The translations under genes and the position numbers were made by a program. DNA of 64,000 bases from Flavobacterium sp. CFS9 (GTDB taxonomy: Bacteria > Bacteroidota > Bacteroidia > Flavobacteriales > Flavobacteriaceae), in assembly GCF_041154745.1 (NCBI RefSeq), contig NZ_AP031573.1, positions 1,054,001-1,118,000 on the forward strand, written 5' to 3'. Under the pieces are notes generated by a model. That model searched no databases. It was not told the DNA's origin and saw only the letters and a list, made by a program, of their open reading frames with translations. This document shows, in pieces, positions 15,410 to 23,945 of the stretch (positions are counted from its first letter, which is position 1; each line of letters begins with the position of its first letter).

Positions 15410-16375
15410 TTGATCACAAAAGAAAATATATTGGCGATCGCCAAAAAAACAATACTATCTGAAAGTGAAGCAATTACAAAGCTAATTGATTTTCTGGACG
15501 AAAATTTCTACGAAGCTGTCCAACGCATTTACGAAACAAAAGGCCGATTAGTGGTTACCGGCATCGGAAAAAGTGCCATTATTGCTCAAAAAATGGTAGC
15601 TACTTTTAACTCGACCGGTACACCCTCAATGTTCCTTCATGCTTCTGAAGCCATTCATGGCGACTTGGGAATGCTTCAAAATGAAGACATCGTAATCTGT
15701 ATTTCAAAAAGCGGGAACAGTCCTGAAATAAAAGTATTGGTTCCTCTGTTAAAACGTTTCGGGAACATCCTAATCGGAATGACCGGAAATGTAACTTCAT
15801 TTTTAGCTAAAGGCTCGGACTATGTATTAGACACAACTGTCGAAACAGAAGCTTGCCCAATCAATCTGGCACCAACCAACAGTACCACTGCTCAACTTGT
15901 TATGGGAGATGCTTTAGCAGTTTGTTTGATGGAAATGCGCGATTTTAAGCCTGAAGATTTTGCAGTTTATCACCCAGGCGGTGCTTTAGGAAAAAAACTA
16001 CTGCTTCGTGTTAAAGACATGATTGAACATTCGTTAAAACCAATGGTTACTCCAGATACCTCAATCAAAAAAGCGATTTTTGAGATCTCCGAAAAAAGAC
16101 TAGGGGTAACTGCCGTAATCGAAAACAACACCATTGTTGGAATTATTACAGACGGTGATATTAGAAGAATGCTGAACGACAGAGATTCTATTGCAGATTT
16201 AACTGCAAAAGATATCATGTCAAAAAATCCTAAAGTAGTATCTTCAGAAACAATGGCAGTTGACGCTTTGAATATCTTAGAAGATTTTTCGATAACACAG
16301 CTTATCGTAGCTGATAATGGAGAATACAAAGGCGTATTACATTTACATGACATTTTAAAAGAAGGAATCGTATAA
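15410..16375 (+). CDS. kdsD: Arabinose-5-phosphate isomerase (KpsF/GutQ/KdsD family)
   Basis: The protein has 321 residues from a TTG start at 15410 (ITKENILAIAKKTI follows), preferred because the upstream TTG at 15353 lies in the promoter box and the resulting length fits the family. The enzyme converts ribulose-5-phosphate to arabinose-5-phosphate for Kdo in lipopolysaccharide. A sugar-isomerase (SIS) domain comes first, with VTGIGKSAIIAQK, FLHASEAIHGDLGM and CISKSGNSPEIK, and then two CBS domains (from about 190). It leads an operon with tatC, a decarboxylase-like gene and probably lptB; its stop and the tatC start overlap by one base. Confidence 0.92.
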   Translation: MITKENILAIAKKTILSESEAITKLIDFLDENFYEAVQRIYETKGRLVVTGIGKSAIIAQKMVATFNSTGTPSMFLHASEAIHGDLGMLQNEDIVICISKSGNSPEIKVLVPLLKRFGNILIGMTGNVTSFLAKGSDYVLDTTVETEACPINLAPTNSTTAQLVMGDALAVCLMEMRDFKPEDFAVYHPGGALGKKLLLRVKDMIEHSLKPMVTPDTSIKKAIFEISEKRLGVTAVIENNTIVGIITDGDIRRMLNDRDSIADLTAKDIMSKNPKVVSSETMAVDALNILEDFSITQLIVADNGEYKGVLHLHDILKEGIV

Positions 16376-17190
16376 TGGCAAAAAAGAACCTTGGCGAGAT
16401 GTCATTTCTGGATCATCTTGAAGAATTAAGATGGCTACTGGTTAGAAGTACAATGGCAACTATGATAATGGCGTTTGTAACCTATTTCATAAGTGACTAT
16501 TTGTTTGACGAAATCATTCTTGGTCCAACCCGACCTACTTTTTTTACTTATGTCTGGTTCTGTGATTTATCACATCAACTGGGCTTTGCCGACAGTATCT
16601 GTATCACACAGCTGAATTTCATTATCCAAAATACCGAAATGGAAGGTCAGGTAAATATCTTTGTATGGATGTGTCTTTTAGCTGGTTTTATTTTAAGCTT
16701 CCCTTATATTTTATGGGAAATCTGGAAGTTCATCAGCCCTGCTTTATATGAAAAAGAGCGAAAAAATGCCAAAGTATTTATTTTCACCTCTTCTTTACTT
16801 TTCTTTTTAGGAGTACTGTTCGGATATTTCGTCGTAATTCCAATGTCGGTAAATTTCGTTGCCACTTTTTCGGTAAGTGATGTTGTCAAGAATCAATTTA
16901 CATTAGACTCTTATATGGGAATGGTAAAAACAAGTATATTGGGAAGTGCTATCTTTTTTGAACTGCCAATTGCCATTTACTTTTTAACCAAGTTAGGATT
17001 AGTAACCCCTGAATTCTTAAGAAAATATTGGAAATATGCCGTTATTATCATCTTGATCATTGCAGCAATTGTAACACCTCCGGATGTAGTAAGTCAAACT
17101 ATTGTAGCGATACCAATGTTGCTTATCTACGAAGTAAGTATCCTGATTTCTAAGATTGTTTATCGAAATAAAATGAAAGAAAATGTCTGA
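16375..17190 (+). CDS. tatC: Twin-arginine translocase subunit TatC
   Basis: This 271-residue inner-membrane protein is the core receptor of the Tat pathway, which exports folded proteins. It begins with MSFLDHLEELRWLLVRS, the conserved N-terminal cytoplasmic motif, and has six hydrophobic segments. A long first periplasmic loop (about residues 48-100) is larger than in E. coli, as is common in Bacteroidota. The FPYILWEIWKFISPALYEKERK motif and the late ITPPDVVSQ-like AIVTPPDVVSQT are present. The TatA/E partner is not in this window. It overlaps kdsD by one base and the next gene by eight. Confidence 0.93.
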   Translation: MAKKNLGEMSFLDHLEELRWLLVRSTMATMIMAFVTYFISDYLFDEIILGPTRPTFFTYVWFCDLSHQLGFADSICITQLNFIIQNTEMEGQVNIFVWMCLLAGFILSFPYILWEIWKFISPALYEKERKNAKVFIFTSSLLFFLGVLFGYFVVIPMSVNFVATFSVSDVVKNQFTLDSYMGMVKTSILGSAIFFELPIAIYFLTKLGLVTPEFLRKYWKYAVIIILIIAAIVTPPDVVSQTIVAIPMLLIYEVSILISKIVYRNKMKENV

Positions 17191-17536
17191 TATCATAAAA
17201 GAATTTAACGATTACCGTTCTAAAATGAACGAAAAATTGCTGGCTGACAATAATAAAATTGTCAAAAGAATTTTCAATCTTGATACAAATGCTTATGCTG
17301 CCGGAGCTCTTGATGTAAAAACAAAAGAGCTTTTAGGATTGGTAGCTTCGGCTGTTTTACGTTGTGATGACTGCGTAAAATACCATCTTGAAACCAGCCA
17401 TAAAGAAGGTGTTACGAAAGAAGAAATGATGGAAGCTATGGGGATCGCAACTTTAGTTGGCGGAACCATCGTAATTCCACATTTAAGAAGAGCATACGAA
17501 TTTTGGGAAGCTTTAGAAGAAGCTGAAACTAAATAA
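17183..17536 (+). CDS. Carboxymuconolactone decarboxylase / AhpD-family protein
   Basis: The protein has 117 residues and is all helical and cytosolic. The AhpD-like signature is visible: AVLRCDDCVKYHLETSHKEG, with CxxC and a histidine three residues on, near residues 58-70. Members act as alkylhydroperoxidase-like reductases or as decarboxylases, and the CxxC-H arrangement favours a redox role. The gene overlaps tatC by eight bases, so translation is coupled. The link to Tat export is unexplained; a thiol-redox role is an inference. Confidence 0.87.
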   Translation: MSDIIKEFNDYRSKMNEKLLADNNKIVKRIFNLDTNAYAAGALDVKTKELLGLVASAVLRCDDCVKYHLETSHKEGVTKEEMMEAMGIATLVGGTIVIPHLRRAYEFWEALEEAETK

Positions 17537-17558
17537 TTGTTAATACGTTTATTTGTTG

Positions 17559-17595
17559 AATCGTTTATTTGTTAATTTGTAACGAATAAACGATT
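17559..17595. repeat. Short inverted repeat upstream of lptB
   Basis: AATCGTTTATT (17559-17569) and its complement (17585-17595) flank a 15-bp loop in an AT-rich spacer. It has no T-run after it, so it is not a clear terminator. It might be a dispersed repeat. Confidence 0.55.
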
Positions 17596-17623
17596 TACAC
17601 GTTTAAACGATTAAACTTAAAAA

Positions 17624-18364
17624 ATGAAATTAAGAGCCGATAATTTAATAAAAACCTATAAAGGACGCAGTGTTGTAAAAGGAATTTCCGTTGAAGTTAA
17701 TCAGGGAGAAATTGTAGGTCTTTTGGGGCCTAATGGTGCGGGAAAAACGACTTCGTTTTACATGATTGTAGGATTGGTAAAACCTAATTCAGGAAACATT
17801 TATCTGGACGACCTGAACATTACCGATTATCCTATGTACAAACGTGCTCAACAAGGAATTGGCTATTTGGCACAGGAAGCTTCTGTTTTTAGAAAATTAA
17901 GCATTGAAGACAATATTCTTAGTGTTTTGCAATTGACTAAGTTATCAAAAGAAGCACAGATCGCCAAAATGGAAAGTTTAATTGAAGAGTTCAGCTTAGA
18001 ACACATTCGTACCAACCGTGGAGATTTACTTTCAGGAGGAGAACGTCGTCGTACTGAAATTGCACGTGCTCTGGCAACAGATCCAAAATTCATTTTACTA
18101 GATGAGCCTTTCGCAGGTGTTGACCCGGTTGCGGTTGAAGATATTCAGAGAATTGTAGCCCAGTTGAAAAATAAAAACATAGGAATTTTAATTACCGATC
18201 ACAACGTTCAGGAAACTTTAGCCATCACTGATAAAACCTACTTAATGTTTGAAGGTGGAATTTTAAAAGCGGGAGTACCTGAAGAATTAGTGGAAGATGA
18301 AATGGTTCGCCGTGTTTACCTGGGACAAAATTTTGAACTACGTAAGAAGAAACTTGAATTTTAA
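17624..18364 (+). CDS. lptB: LPS export ABC transporter ATP-binding protein
   Basis: The protein has 246 residues. LptB is the ATPase of LptB2FG, which extracts lipopolysaccharide from the inner membrane and drives it to the outer membrane. Walker A is GPNGAGKTTSFY (about residue 36), the signature is LSGGERRRTEIARAL (about 140), and Walker B with the catalytic glutamate is FILLDEPFAGVDP. The ADRVYVMYEG-like end and the PTSGSVYFDG-like D-loop segments fit LptB. Its place beside kdsD (Kdo) is consistent with lipopolysaccharide function. The gap from the previous gene is 87 bp. Confidence 0.92.
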   Translation: MKLRADNLIKTYKGRSVVKGISVEVNQGEIVGLLGPNGAGKTTSFYMIVGLVKPNSGNIYLDDLNITDYPMYKRAQQGIGYLAQEASVFRKLSIEDNILSVLQLTKLSKEAQIAKMESLIEEFSLEHIRTNRGDLLSGGERRRTEIARALATDPKFILLDEPFAGVDPVAVEDIQRIVAQLKNKNIGILITDHNVQETLAITDKTYLMFEGGILKAGVPEELVEDEMVRRVYLGQNFELRKKKLEF

Positions 18365-18382
18365 AAATGTTATCTGTAGGAT

Positions 18383-18443
18383 GTAAAATGTGAGATGTAA
18401 AAGGTTAGTAATCTTTTTTACATCTCACATTTTACTTTTTACA
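18383..18443. repeat. Perfect hairpin repeat between convergent genes, copy B
   Basis: A 20-bp arm, GTAAAATGTGAGATGTAAAA (18383-18402), pairs exactly with 18416-18435 across a 13-nt loop, and more T follow. The arm is identical to 13063-13082. It probably terminates lptB and the convergent lysozyme gene. Confidence 0.88.
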
Positions 18444-18450
18444 AAAAAAA

Positions 18451-19311
18451 CTATTCAACAGTAATAAACTGCAATTGTTCTAAATCTCCGTTATAAATAT
18501 TCACATCTACAGTTCGTTTGATTCCCGGCAAGGTAGCTTTTTCCGTAAATTGCCAGAATAACCAATCCTCTTCAATTTTCTCTCTGTAGAAATTGTAATT
18601 GGCGATCCAGAATAAATACTCTCCAAACTCTTCTTTTAGGAAATCACCGTAGTAACGCTCTCCGGTATAAATAATCGGACGTACCTGATAATGCGCCTCG
18701 ACCTTATTCAACCAGCGTTTTAACCCTTTCTTCAAACTGTCTAACGATTGATTTTTAGGCAATCTTTCAATGTCTAAAACCGGAGGCAGATCTCCTTTTT
18801 GGAGCTTTACTGTTTTAATAAACAAATCGGCTTGCTCTATCGAATTTTCGTTCGGACGATAGTAATGATAAGCCCCACGAATAATTTTATGTTTTTTTGC
18901 ACCTAACCAATTGTGCATAAATTGCCTGTCTACTTTATTATTTCCTGCCGTAGCCCTGATAAAAACAAACTGAACCGGATATTTTTCTTCTAAAACCTCA
19001 ACATCACTCCAGTGCACAGTTCCCTGAAATTCAGAAACATCAATACCAATTACTTTTCCTTTGTGATTTTCGAGAACCTGAACATTTCTAACATCAGAAA
19101 GATGTTTTTCTACCGCATCCTCTTCCAGAACTTTATTTGATTTAAAGCCCAGATAATAAGCCAGTCCATCACGATAATGATACACTGTCGCACAAAAAAG
19201 CAGCACTAAAAAAGAATAAATAATAAAACGAAGTCCGCTCGCTAAAATCGATCTCTGAGGTTTCGATTTTCGGGAGTTAGAAGTTCTTCGAGTGGTCGTT
19301 TTTCTTGCCAT
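18451..19311 (-). CDS. GH25-family lysozyme (muramidase), membrane-anchored
   Basis: The protein has 286 residues. The N-terminus is basic (MARKTTTRRTSNSRKSKPQR), followed by one hydrophobic segment near residues 27-45, so it is anchored in the inner membrane with the enzyme in the periplasm. The GH25 domain begins with GIDVSEFQGTVHW (about residue 88), with HYYRPNENSIEQA and PVLDIERL carrying the usual acid residues. GH25 enzymes cut the MurNAc-GlcNAc bond in peptidoglycan. It follows pssA with an 11-bp gap on the same strand, so the two are likely co-transcribed. A role in cell-wall remodelling is an inference. Confidence 0.89.
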   Translation of the reverse strand: MARKTTTRRTSNSRKSKPQRSILASGLRFIIYSFLVLLFCATVYHYRDGLAYYLGFKSNKVLEEDAVEKHLSDVRNVQVLENHKGKVIGIDVSEFQGTVHWSDVEVLEEKYPVQFVFIRATAGNNKVDRQFMHNWLGAKKHKIIRGAYHYYRPNENSIEQADLFIKTVKLQKGDLPPVLDIERLPKNQSLDSLKKGLKRWLNKVEAHYQVRPIIYTGERYYGDFLKEEFGEYLFWIANYNFYREKIEEDWLFWQFTEKATLPGIKRTVDVNIYNGDLEQLQFITVE

Positions 19312-19322
19312 TCCAATAAAAA

Positions 19323-20039
19323 CTACTTTTTCAAAAAGATATTATTCACTACTGAAAGCAACACATAAATGATAATAATCAACGGAATTGCCATGTACTG
19401 CAATAACACCACTAAAGCCAAAGAAATTAATAAAAATACAATTTGCAAGACATTATCCTTTACAGTAAACTTTTTAACTTTTAATGCAAACAATGGAATC
19501 TCGGCATTTAAAATATAAGCACTGCATAAAGTAATCCCCAAAAGAATCCAATGATTCGTTAACATTTCAAATATGATTAATGAATCAGAGAAATCGATCA
19601 CTAACGGAAGACTTAAAATAAAAAGCGCGTTTGCCGGAGTTGGCAAACCAATAAACGAATCCGTCTGACGTGTATCAATATTAAAATTAGCCAATCGGTA
19701 ACAAGAACCTAATGTTACAATAAATCCAAGAAAAGGAACGATCGTTAAGGCAACTTCATTGTTCGGGTCAGCACTTTTTAAGAACAGACTGTACATTACA
19801 TAACCCGGAACAACACCACTGGTTACCATATCTGCTAACGAATCTAACTGTAATCCAAGCGGACTTGAAACTTTGAACAATCGGGCAAAAAAACCATCAA
19901 AAAAATCAAAAAAGATCCCTAAGGAAACCATGCAAAAAGCCATTAAAAAGTTCTCTTGAGAAACAAAAACAACAGCAATACAGCCGCAGAACAGGTTAAT
20001 TAATGTGATTAAATTAGGAATGTGTTTTTTAATGTTCAT
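19323..20039 (-). CDS. pssA: CDP-diacylglycerol-serine O-phosphatidyltransferase
   Basis: This 238-residue membrane protein would make phosphatidylserine, the precursor of phosphatidylethanolamine. The CDP-alcohol phosphatidyltransferase motif is complete: FDFFDGFFARLFKVSSPLG then QLDSLADMV (about residues 45-75). About seven hydrophobic segments are visible. It opens with MNIKKHIPNLITLINLFCGC, a typical start for this family. The GH25 gene follows it with a short gap. No other candidate for this reaction is in the window. Confidence 0.92.
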   Translation of the reverse strand: MNIKKHIPNLITLINLFCGCIAVVFVSQENFLMAFCMVSLGIFFDFFDGFFARLFKVSSPLGLQLDSLADMVTSGVVPGYVMYSLFLKSADPNNEVALTIVPFLGFIVTLGSCYRLANFNIDTRQTDSFIGLPTPANALFILSLPLVIDFSDSLIIFEMLTNHWILLGITLCSAYILNAEIPLFALKVKKFTVKDNVLQIVFLLISLALVVLLQYMAIPLIIIIYVLLSVVNNIFLKK

Positions 20040-20202
20040 GATTTATATTTTTAACAAATGGTGAAGGGCAAATTTCGTATAAATAAGCGACATTAATAGC
20101 AAAAATTTCTATTAAAATTCTCTCCTTTCAAAAGCTTTATAAACATTTTCTCATGAAAAATTTAAGTTTTACAATAATTTCAATTAGATGAGTAAAATAT
20201 TA

Positions 20203-20210
20203 TATTTTTG
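20203..20210 (+). promoter_or_regulatory. -7 promoter box for the PorV-family gene
   Basis: TATTTTTG is an exact TAnnTTTG, 41 bp before the TTG start. No TTG is seen 17-23 bp upstream. Confidence 0.5.
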
Positions 20211-20251
20211 ATGAAAATTAAAACAGACTCCGGTTTGCTAAAATATATCCG

Positions 20252-21319
20252 TTGAAGAAAATCTTTGCATTTTTATTATTGTGGAGCTGCTCCTTACAGT
20301 ATGCACAAACCGTTCGGAAATATTCGAATGAGTTTATGAATATTGGCGTGGATGCAGCTGCTTTAGGAATGTCAGGTACAGTTGTAGCTTCTACAAATGA
20401 TGTCAATTCCGTTTATTGGAATCCGGCTGGTCTGACCCATCTTGAGGATCATCAAATTTCGTTGATGCATGCCAATTACTTTGCCAATATAGCACAATAC
20501 GATTACATTGGATATGCCAGCCCGATTGACGACAGAAGTGCCTGGGGAATTTCGATGATTCGTTTTGGAGTTGATGATATTATGGACACCACACAATTGA
20601 TCGACAATCAGGGAAATATAGATTACAACCGAATCAGACTGTTCTCTACTGCGGATTATGGTTTTACTTTCTCCTACGCGAGAAAATTACCTGTAGATGG
20701 TTTTCAATATGGTGTAAATGCAAAAGTAATCCGAAGGGTTATTGGAAAATTTGCCAATTCCTGGGGTTTTGGCTTTGACTTTGGTCTTCAATTTGAGAGA
20801 AACGGATGGAACTTTGGTTTGATGCTTCGGGATATTACCACTACTTATAATGTTTGGAATATCAATGAAGAAGAATACAAAAAAATTGCCAATGCCATCC
20901 CGGGAGAAAACAACGAATTACCGGAAAGTACCGAGATTACGTTACCAAAAGCTCAACTGGGAGTTTCTAAAAAAATCGAGTTTCATGGCGATTACAGTCT
21001 TTTGGTAGCCACCAATTTAAACATACGTTTCGAGCAAACCAATGATATCATTTCGTCAAAAGTAGTTAGTATTGATCCTGCTTTGGGATTTGAGTTTGGT
21101 TATACTAATCTTGTATTTTTAAGGGCAGGAGCAGGAAATTTTCAAAATGTAACTCAGCTGGATAATACCGAAAAGCTCAACTTTCAGCCTAACATAGGCC
21201 TTGGTTTTAAATACAAAGGCATTCAGGTCGATTATGCACTGACTGATTTAGGAAATCAAAGCACTGCTTTATACTCTAATATTTTTTCATTAAAAGTAGA
21301 TTTAGGTATCTTTAGATAA
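20252..21319 (+). CDS. PorV/PorQ-family outer-membrane protein
   Basis: The protein has 355 residues from a TTG start (KKIFAFLLLWSCSLQYA follows), with signal peptidase I cleavage near QYA-Q (residue 18). The mature part is a FadL-like beta barrel: MSGTVVASTNDVNSVYWNPA near the N-terminus is the PorV-family signature, and Gly/aromatic strands continue to a C-terminal FSLKVDLGIF. PorV is a component of the type IX secretion system, while many homologues in the family have unknown roles. This one is shorter than the canonical PorV. An outer-membrane role linked to type IX secretion is an inference. DUF4105 follows at 37 bp. Confidence 0.78.
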   Translation: MKKIFAFLLLWSCSLQYAQTVRKYSNEFMNIGVDAAALGMSGTVVASTNDVNSVYWNPAGLTHLEDHQISLMHANYFANIAQYDYIGYASPIDDRSAWGISMIRFGVDDIMDTTQLIDNQGNIDYNRIRLFSTADYGFTFSYARKLPVDGFQYGVNAKVIRRVIGKFANSWGFGFDFGLQFERNGWNFGLMLRDITTTYNVWNINEEEYKKIANAIPGENNELPESTEITLPKAQLGVSKKIEFHGDYSLLVATNLNIRFEQTNDIISSKVVSIDPALGFEFGYTNLVFLRAGAGNFQNVTQLDNTEKLNFQPNIGLGFKYKGIQVDYALTDLGNQSTALYSNIFSLKVDLGIFR

Positions 21320-21356
21320 TATTTGTTAACCATTAAACTTCTTAAAATTTTAAATT

Positions 21357-22493
21357 ATGAAAAATGTCCTTTTCAAAAAAACACTTTTTAGTTTACTATT
21401 ATTACTAAGTTTTTTAGGTTATAGTCAAAATCTACCGTTATCAAAAGAGGCTAAAATAAGCGTTATTACCTGCGGGCTGGGTAATGAAAGCTATTCTTAT
21501 TTTGGTCATACTGCCATTCGTGTTGTTGATCCGTCTAATAATATTGATGTTGTCTATAATTACGGTAATTTTGATTTTAGAACACCCAATTTTGTTGCTA
21601 AGTTCGCAAAGGGAGATTTACAATATTTTGTTGGCGTACGATCGTTTCCTGAGTTTATCAACGATTATACTAATGAAAAAAGAAGTGTTTTCGAACAGGA
21701 ACTTTTGATCTCTAAGGATTTAAAACAAAATTTTTTTGACAACTTAAATGCCGCTGCATTCTCTGAGGATCGCTATTACACCTATAAATTTATCGATAAA
21801 AACTGTACTTCGATGGTTGTAGATGTTATCAATAAATCTTTAAATGCAAATATTGTAACGAAAAAAGGAGATACTGAAGAAACATACCGATCTATTTTAT
21901 TTCCTTACTTCAAAGATCATTTTTATGAGCAGCTTGGAACCAGTATTATTTTCGGAACCAAAGTAGATCAGGCAGGCACTAAGATCTTTTTACCCTTCGA
22001 ATTGAAAAACAGTTTAGAAAAAACTACTTTTCAAAATCAGCCTTTAGTAAGTAAAAGCAAAACACTACTTAGTTTTGAAAAAGAAATTCCAAGTTCATGG
22101 TGGAATAACATTTACACTTACCTCCTAATATTGGCTTTCGTAATTTTGGTACACCATAAAGTGGTGGATAAAATCTATCTTTTGATCTTGTCGTTGATCG
22201 GAATCTTTTTTGTTACGGTTGGGTTTTATTCGCTTCATCAGGAACTGGCGATGAATTATAATGTGCTTTTGTTAAGTCCGCTTTTATTGGTATTAATCCT
22301 CTTTTCGCTCTTAAAAAACAAAAGATGGACTTACCGTTTCGCGGTTCTACATTTACTTTTTTTGATTGTTTATACCCTTTTTATGATCAACAAGGCACAC
22401 TTCTTTATTGTTCTGCCAATGATCATAACTAGTGGATTTGTTTTGGTTAGAGTAGCTATCCGAAATAAAAAACGTATTCCGATTATTATCTAA
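21357..22493 (+). CDS. DUF4105 / Lnb-type membrane protein
   Basis: The protein has 378 residues. The start shows a signal peptide (residues 1-23, GYSQ at its end). An N-terminal periplasmic DUF4105 domain follows, with SYSYFGHTAIRVVDPS (about residue 45) and KFIDKNCTSMVVDVI (about 148) carrying a His and a Cys that look catalytic. Five hydrophobic segments fill the region after residue 248. I recall that a DUF4105 protein of Bacteroides was reported as a lipoprotein N-acyltransferase (Lnb). If that applies, this enzyme would add the third acyl chain to lipoproteins. The stop is one base away from the convergent stop of the glycan locus. Confidence 0.75.
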   Translation: MKNVLFKKTLFSLLLLLSFLGYSQNLPLSKEAKISVITCGLGNESYSYFGHTAIRVVDPSNNIDVVYNYGNFDFRTPNFVAKFAKGDLQYFVGVRSFPEFINDYTNEKRSVFEQELLISKDLKQNFFDNLNAAAFSEDRYYTYKFIDKNCTSMVVDVINKSLNANIVTKKGDTEETYRSILFPYFKDHFYEQLGTSIIFGTKVDQAGTKIFLPFELKNSLEKTTFQNQPLVSKSKTLLSFEKEIPSSWWNNIYTYLLILAFVILVHHKVVDKIYLLILSLIGIFFVTVGFYSLHQELAMNYNVLLLSPLLLVLILFSLLKNKRWTYRFAVLHLLFLIVYTLFMINKAHFFIVLPMIITSGFVLVRVAIRNKKRIPIII

Positions 22494-22494
22494 T

Positions 22495-23889
22495 TTACTG
22501 TCCGCGGTAAAACAGAACGGTTGTAATGGTTTTAAAAGTAATACTCAAATCCAGAAAGATACTTCTGTGTTTGATATAGTATAAGTCGTATTGCAGTTTG
22601 ATCAAACTCTCCTCTATAGATTCTCCATAAGAATAGTTTACTTGTGCCCAACCGGTAAGTCCCGGTTTTATAACGTGTCTAGTCTCATAAAAAGGCATTA
22701 TACGGGCAATTTCATCCACGAAAAATGGTCGTTCAGGTCTTGGTCCAATTACCGCCATATCGCCTTTTAAAATATTAAAAAATTGAGGTAATTCATCGAT
22801 TCTTGATTTACGCATCATTTTACCAAAAGGCGTAATCCGTTTATCATTTGAAGTAGCGAAAACAATTCCATTAGATTCCGAGTTTTCGACCATTGTTCTG
22901 AACTTATAGATCTTAAAAACAACTCCATTTTTACCTACTCGTTCCTGGGTGTAAAACAAAGTTCCTTTATTCGCTAACAAATTCGTAACAAGAATAACAG
23001 GGATAAACAGAAAACAAACCAATAGTCCGGTAATGGAGAACAACATCTCTATGAAACGAACAAAAAACAAGTATAATTTATTGCTATTATTTCTGCTGAA
23101 GGGAAAGAATCTATAAAAGTCACGGGCTATATAATGTACCGGAATACGCTGTGTTTTACTTTCGTAAACCTGAGTATACTCTCTGATGATATTTCCTGAT
23201 TCTAATAAGTGAAGTAATTGCTGGTATAAATCGGCAGTGATTCCATCTGTTTTTTGAGAAGCAATCACAATCTCCGAAACCTGATTACGCACCACAAACT
23301 CCTCTAGATCTTTCTTTTTAACTTCTTTTACATAGTGAAAATTTGAATCTTCTTCTGAAATTGCATCTGAATTTACAAAACCAATAATTTTGTAATGCGG
23401 ATCCACATTCTCAAGTCCTAAAACCAATTCTTCTACCTGATTTTGGTCACAAATTAAAACTACATTCTGAGAAAAACGATGCGATGCCAGGAAGTAAACA
23501 TAAAACAAACGCCACAATAGCAATGTACCCAATATTGTAAAATAAAAAATTACGATAATTAATCGCTGCTTAGGCAATACTGGGGCTAGAATTGGAGTAA
23601 ACAAATAGGCCAGACTTGAAGCTGTGGCCGTAAAAATTACACTTTGAAGAATTTGCAACTGATTACTGGCTACCTGTAGATTGTACATTTCGAATATTAC
23701 GCCAAAAGCGTACACATAAGTCAGAAGTAAAAGTATACTTGGAAAATTACTCTTATCAAAAACGAAATAGTTATAATGAAATACTAAACTTAACAGATAT
23801 AATGCGGACAAAATAAAAACAACATCGAAAAGAAGAAGTAAGACTCTCCTTTCCGAAATTTCGAAATGCATTTTAGTTTTTGAAAACAT
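22495..23889 (-). CDS. Exopolysaccharide polyprenyl glycosylphosphotransferase (WcaJ type)
   Basis: This 464-residue inner-membrane protein starts glycan synthesis by adding a sugar-1-phosphate to undecaprenyl phosphate. Four hydrophobic segments fill residues 15-130, a CoA-binding-like domain lies at about 140-250, and another hydrophobic segment is near 285. The C-terminal bacterial sugar transferase domain carries VFKIYKFRTMVENSE, RKSRIDELPQFFNILKGDM, IGPRPERPFF and GLTGWAQVNY. It is the last gene of the locus and has its own promoter box (TACATTTG). It contrasts with the WecA-type initiator at the other end. The sugar it uses is not predictable. Confidence 0.92.
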   Translation of the reverse strand: MFSKTKMHFEISERRVLLLLFDVVFILSALYLLSLVFHYNYFVFDKSNFPSILLLLTYVYAFGVIFEMYNLQVASNQLQILQSVIFTATASSLAYLFTPILAPVLPKQRLIIVIFYFTILGTLLLWRLFYVYFLASHRFSQNVVLICDQNQVEELVLGLENVDPHYKIIGFVNSDAISEEDSNFHYVKEVKKKDLEEFVVRNQVSEIVIASQKTDGITADLYQQLLHLLESGNIIREYTQVYESKTQRIPVHYIARDFYRFFPFSRNNSNKLYLFFVRFIEMLFSITGLLVCFLFIPVILVTNLLANKGTLFYTQERVGKNGVVFKIYKFRTMVENSESNGIVFATSNDKRITPFGKMMRKSRIDELPQFFNILKGDMAVIGPRPERPFFVDEIARIMPFYETRHVIKPGLTGWAQVNYSYGESIEESLIKLQYDLYYIKHRSIFLDLSITFKTITTVLFYRGQ

Positions 23890-23921
23890 TTAATAAGTTT
23901 GTTAGGGGCTTAAACTTGAGG

Positions 23922-23929
23922 CAAATGTA
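23922..23929 (-). promoter_or_regulatory. -7 promoter box for the WcaJ-type gene
   Basis: The minus strand reads TACATTTG, an exact TAnnTTTG, 32 bp before the start codon. It makes the last gene of the locus potentially independent. Confidence 0.5.
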
Positions 23930-23945
23930 TTATAAAAAAAAGAAC

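Noticed and set aside
13063..18435. CRISPR-like repeats
   Set aside because: The repeated 20-bp unit occurs only twice, 5.3 kb apart, as hairpin arms at gene ends. There is no array.
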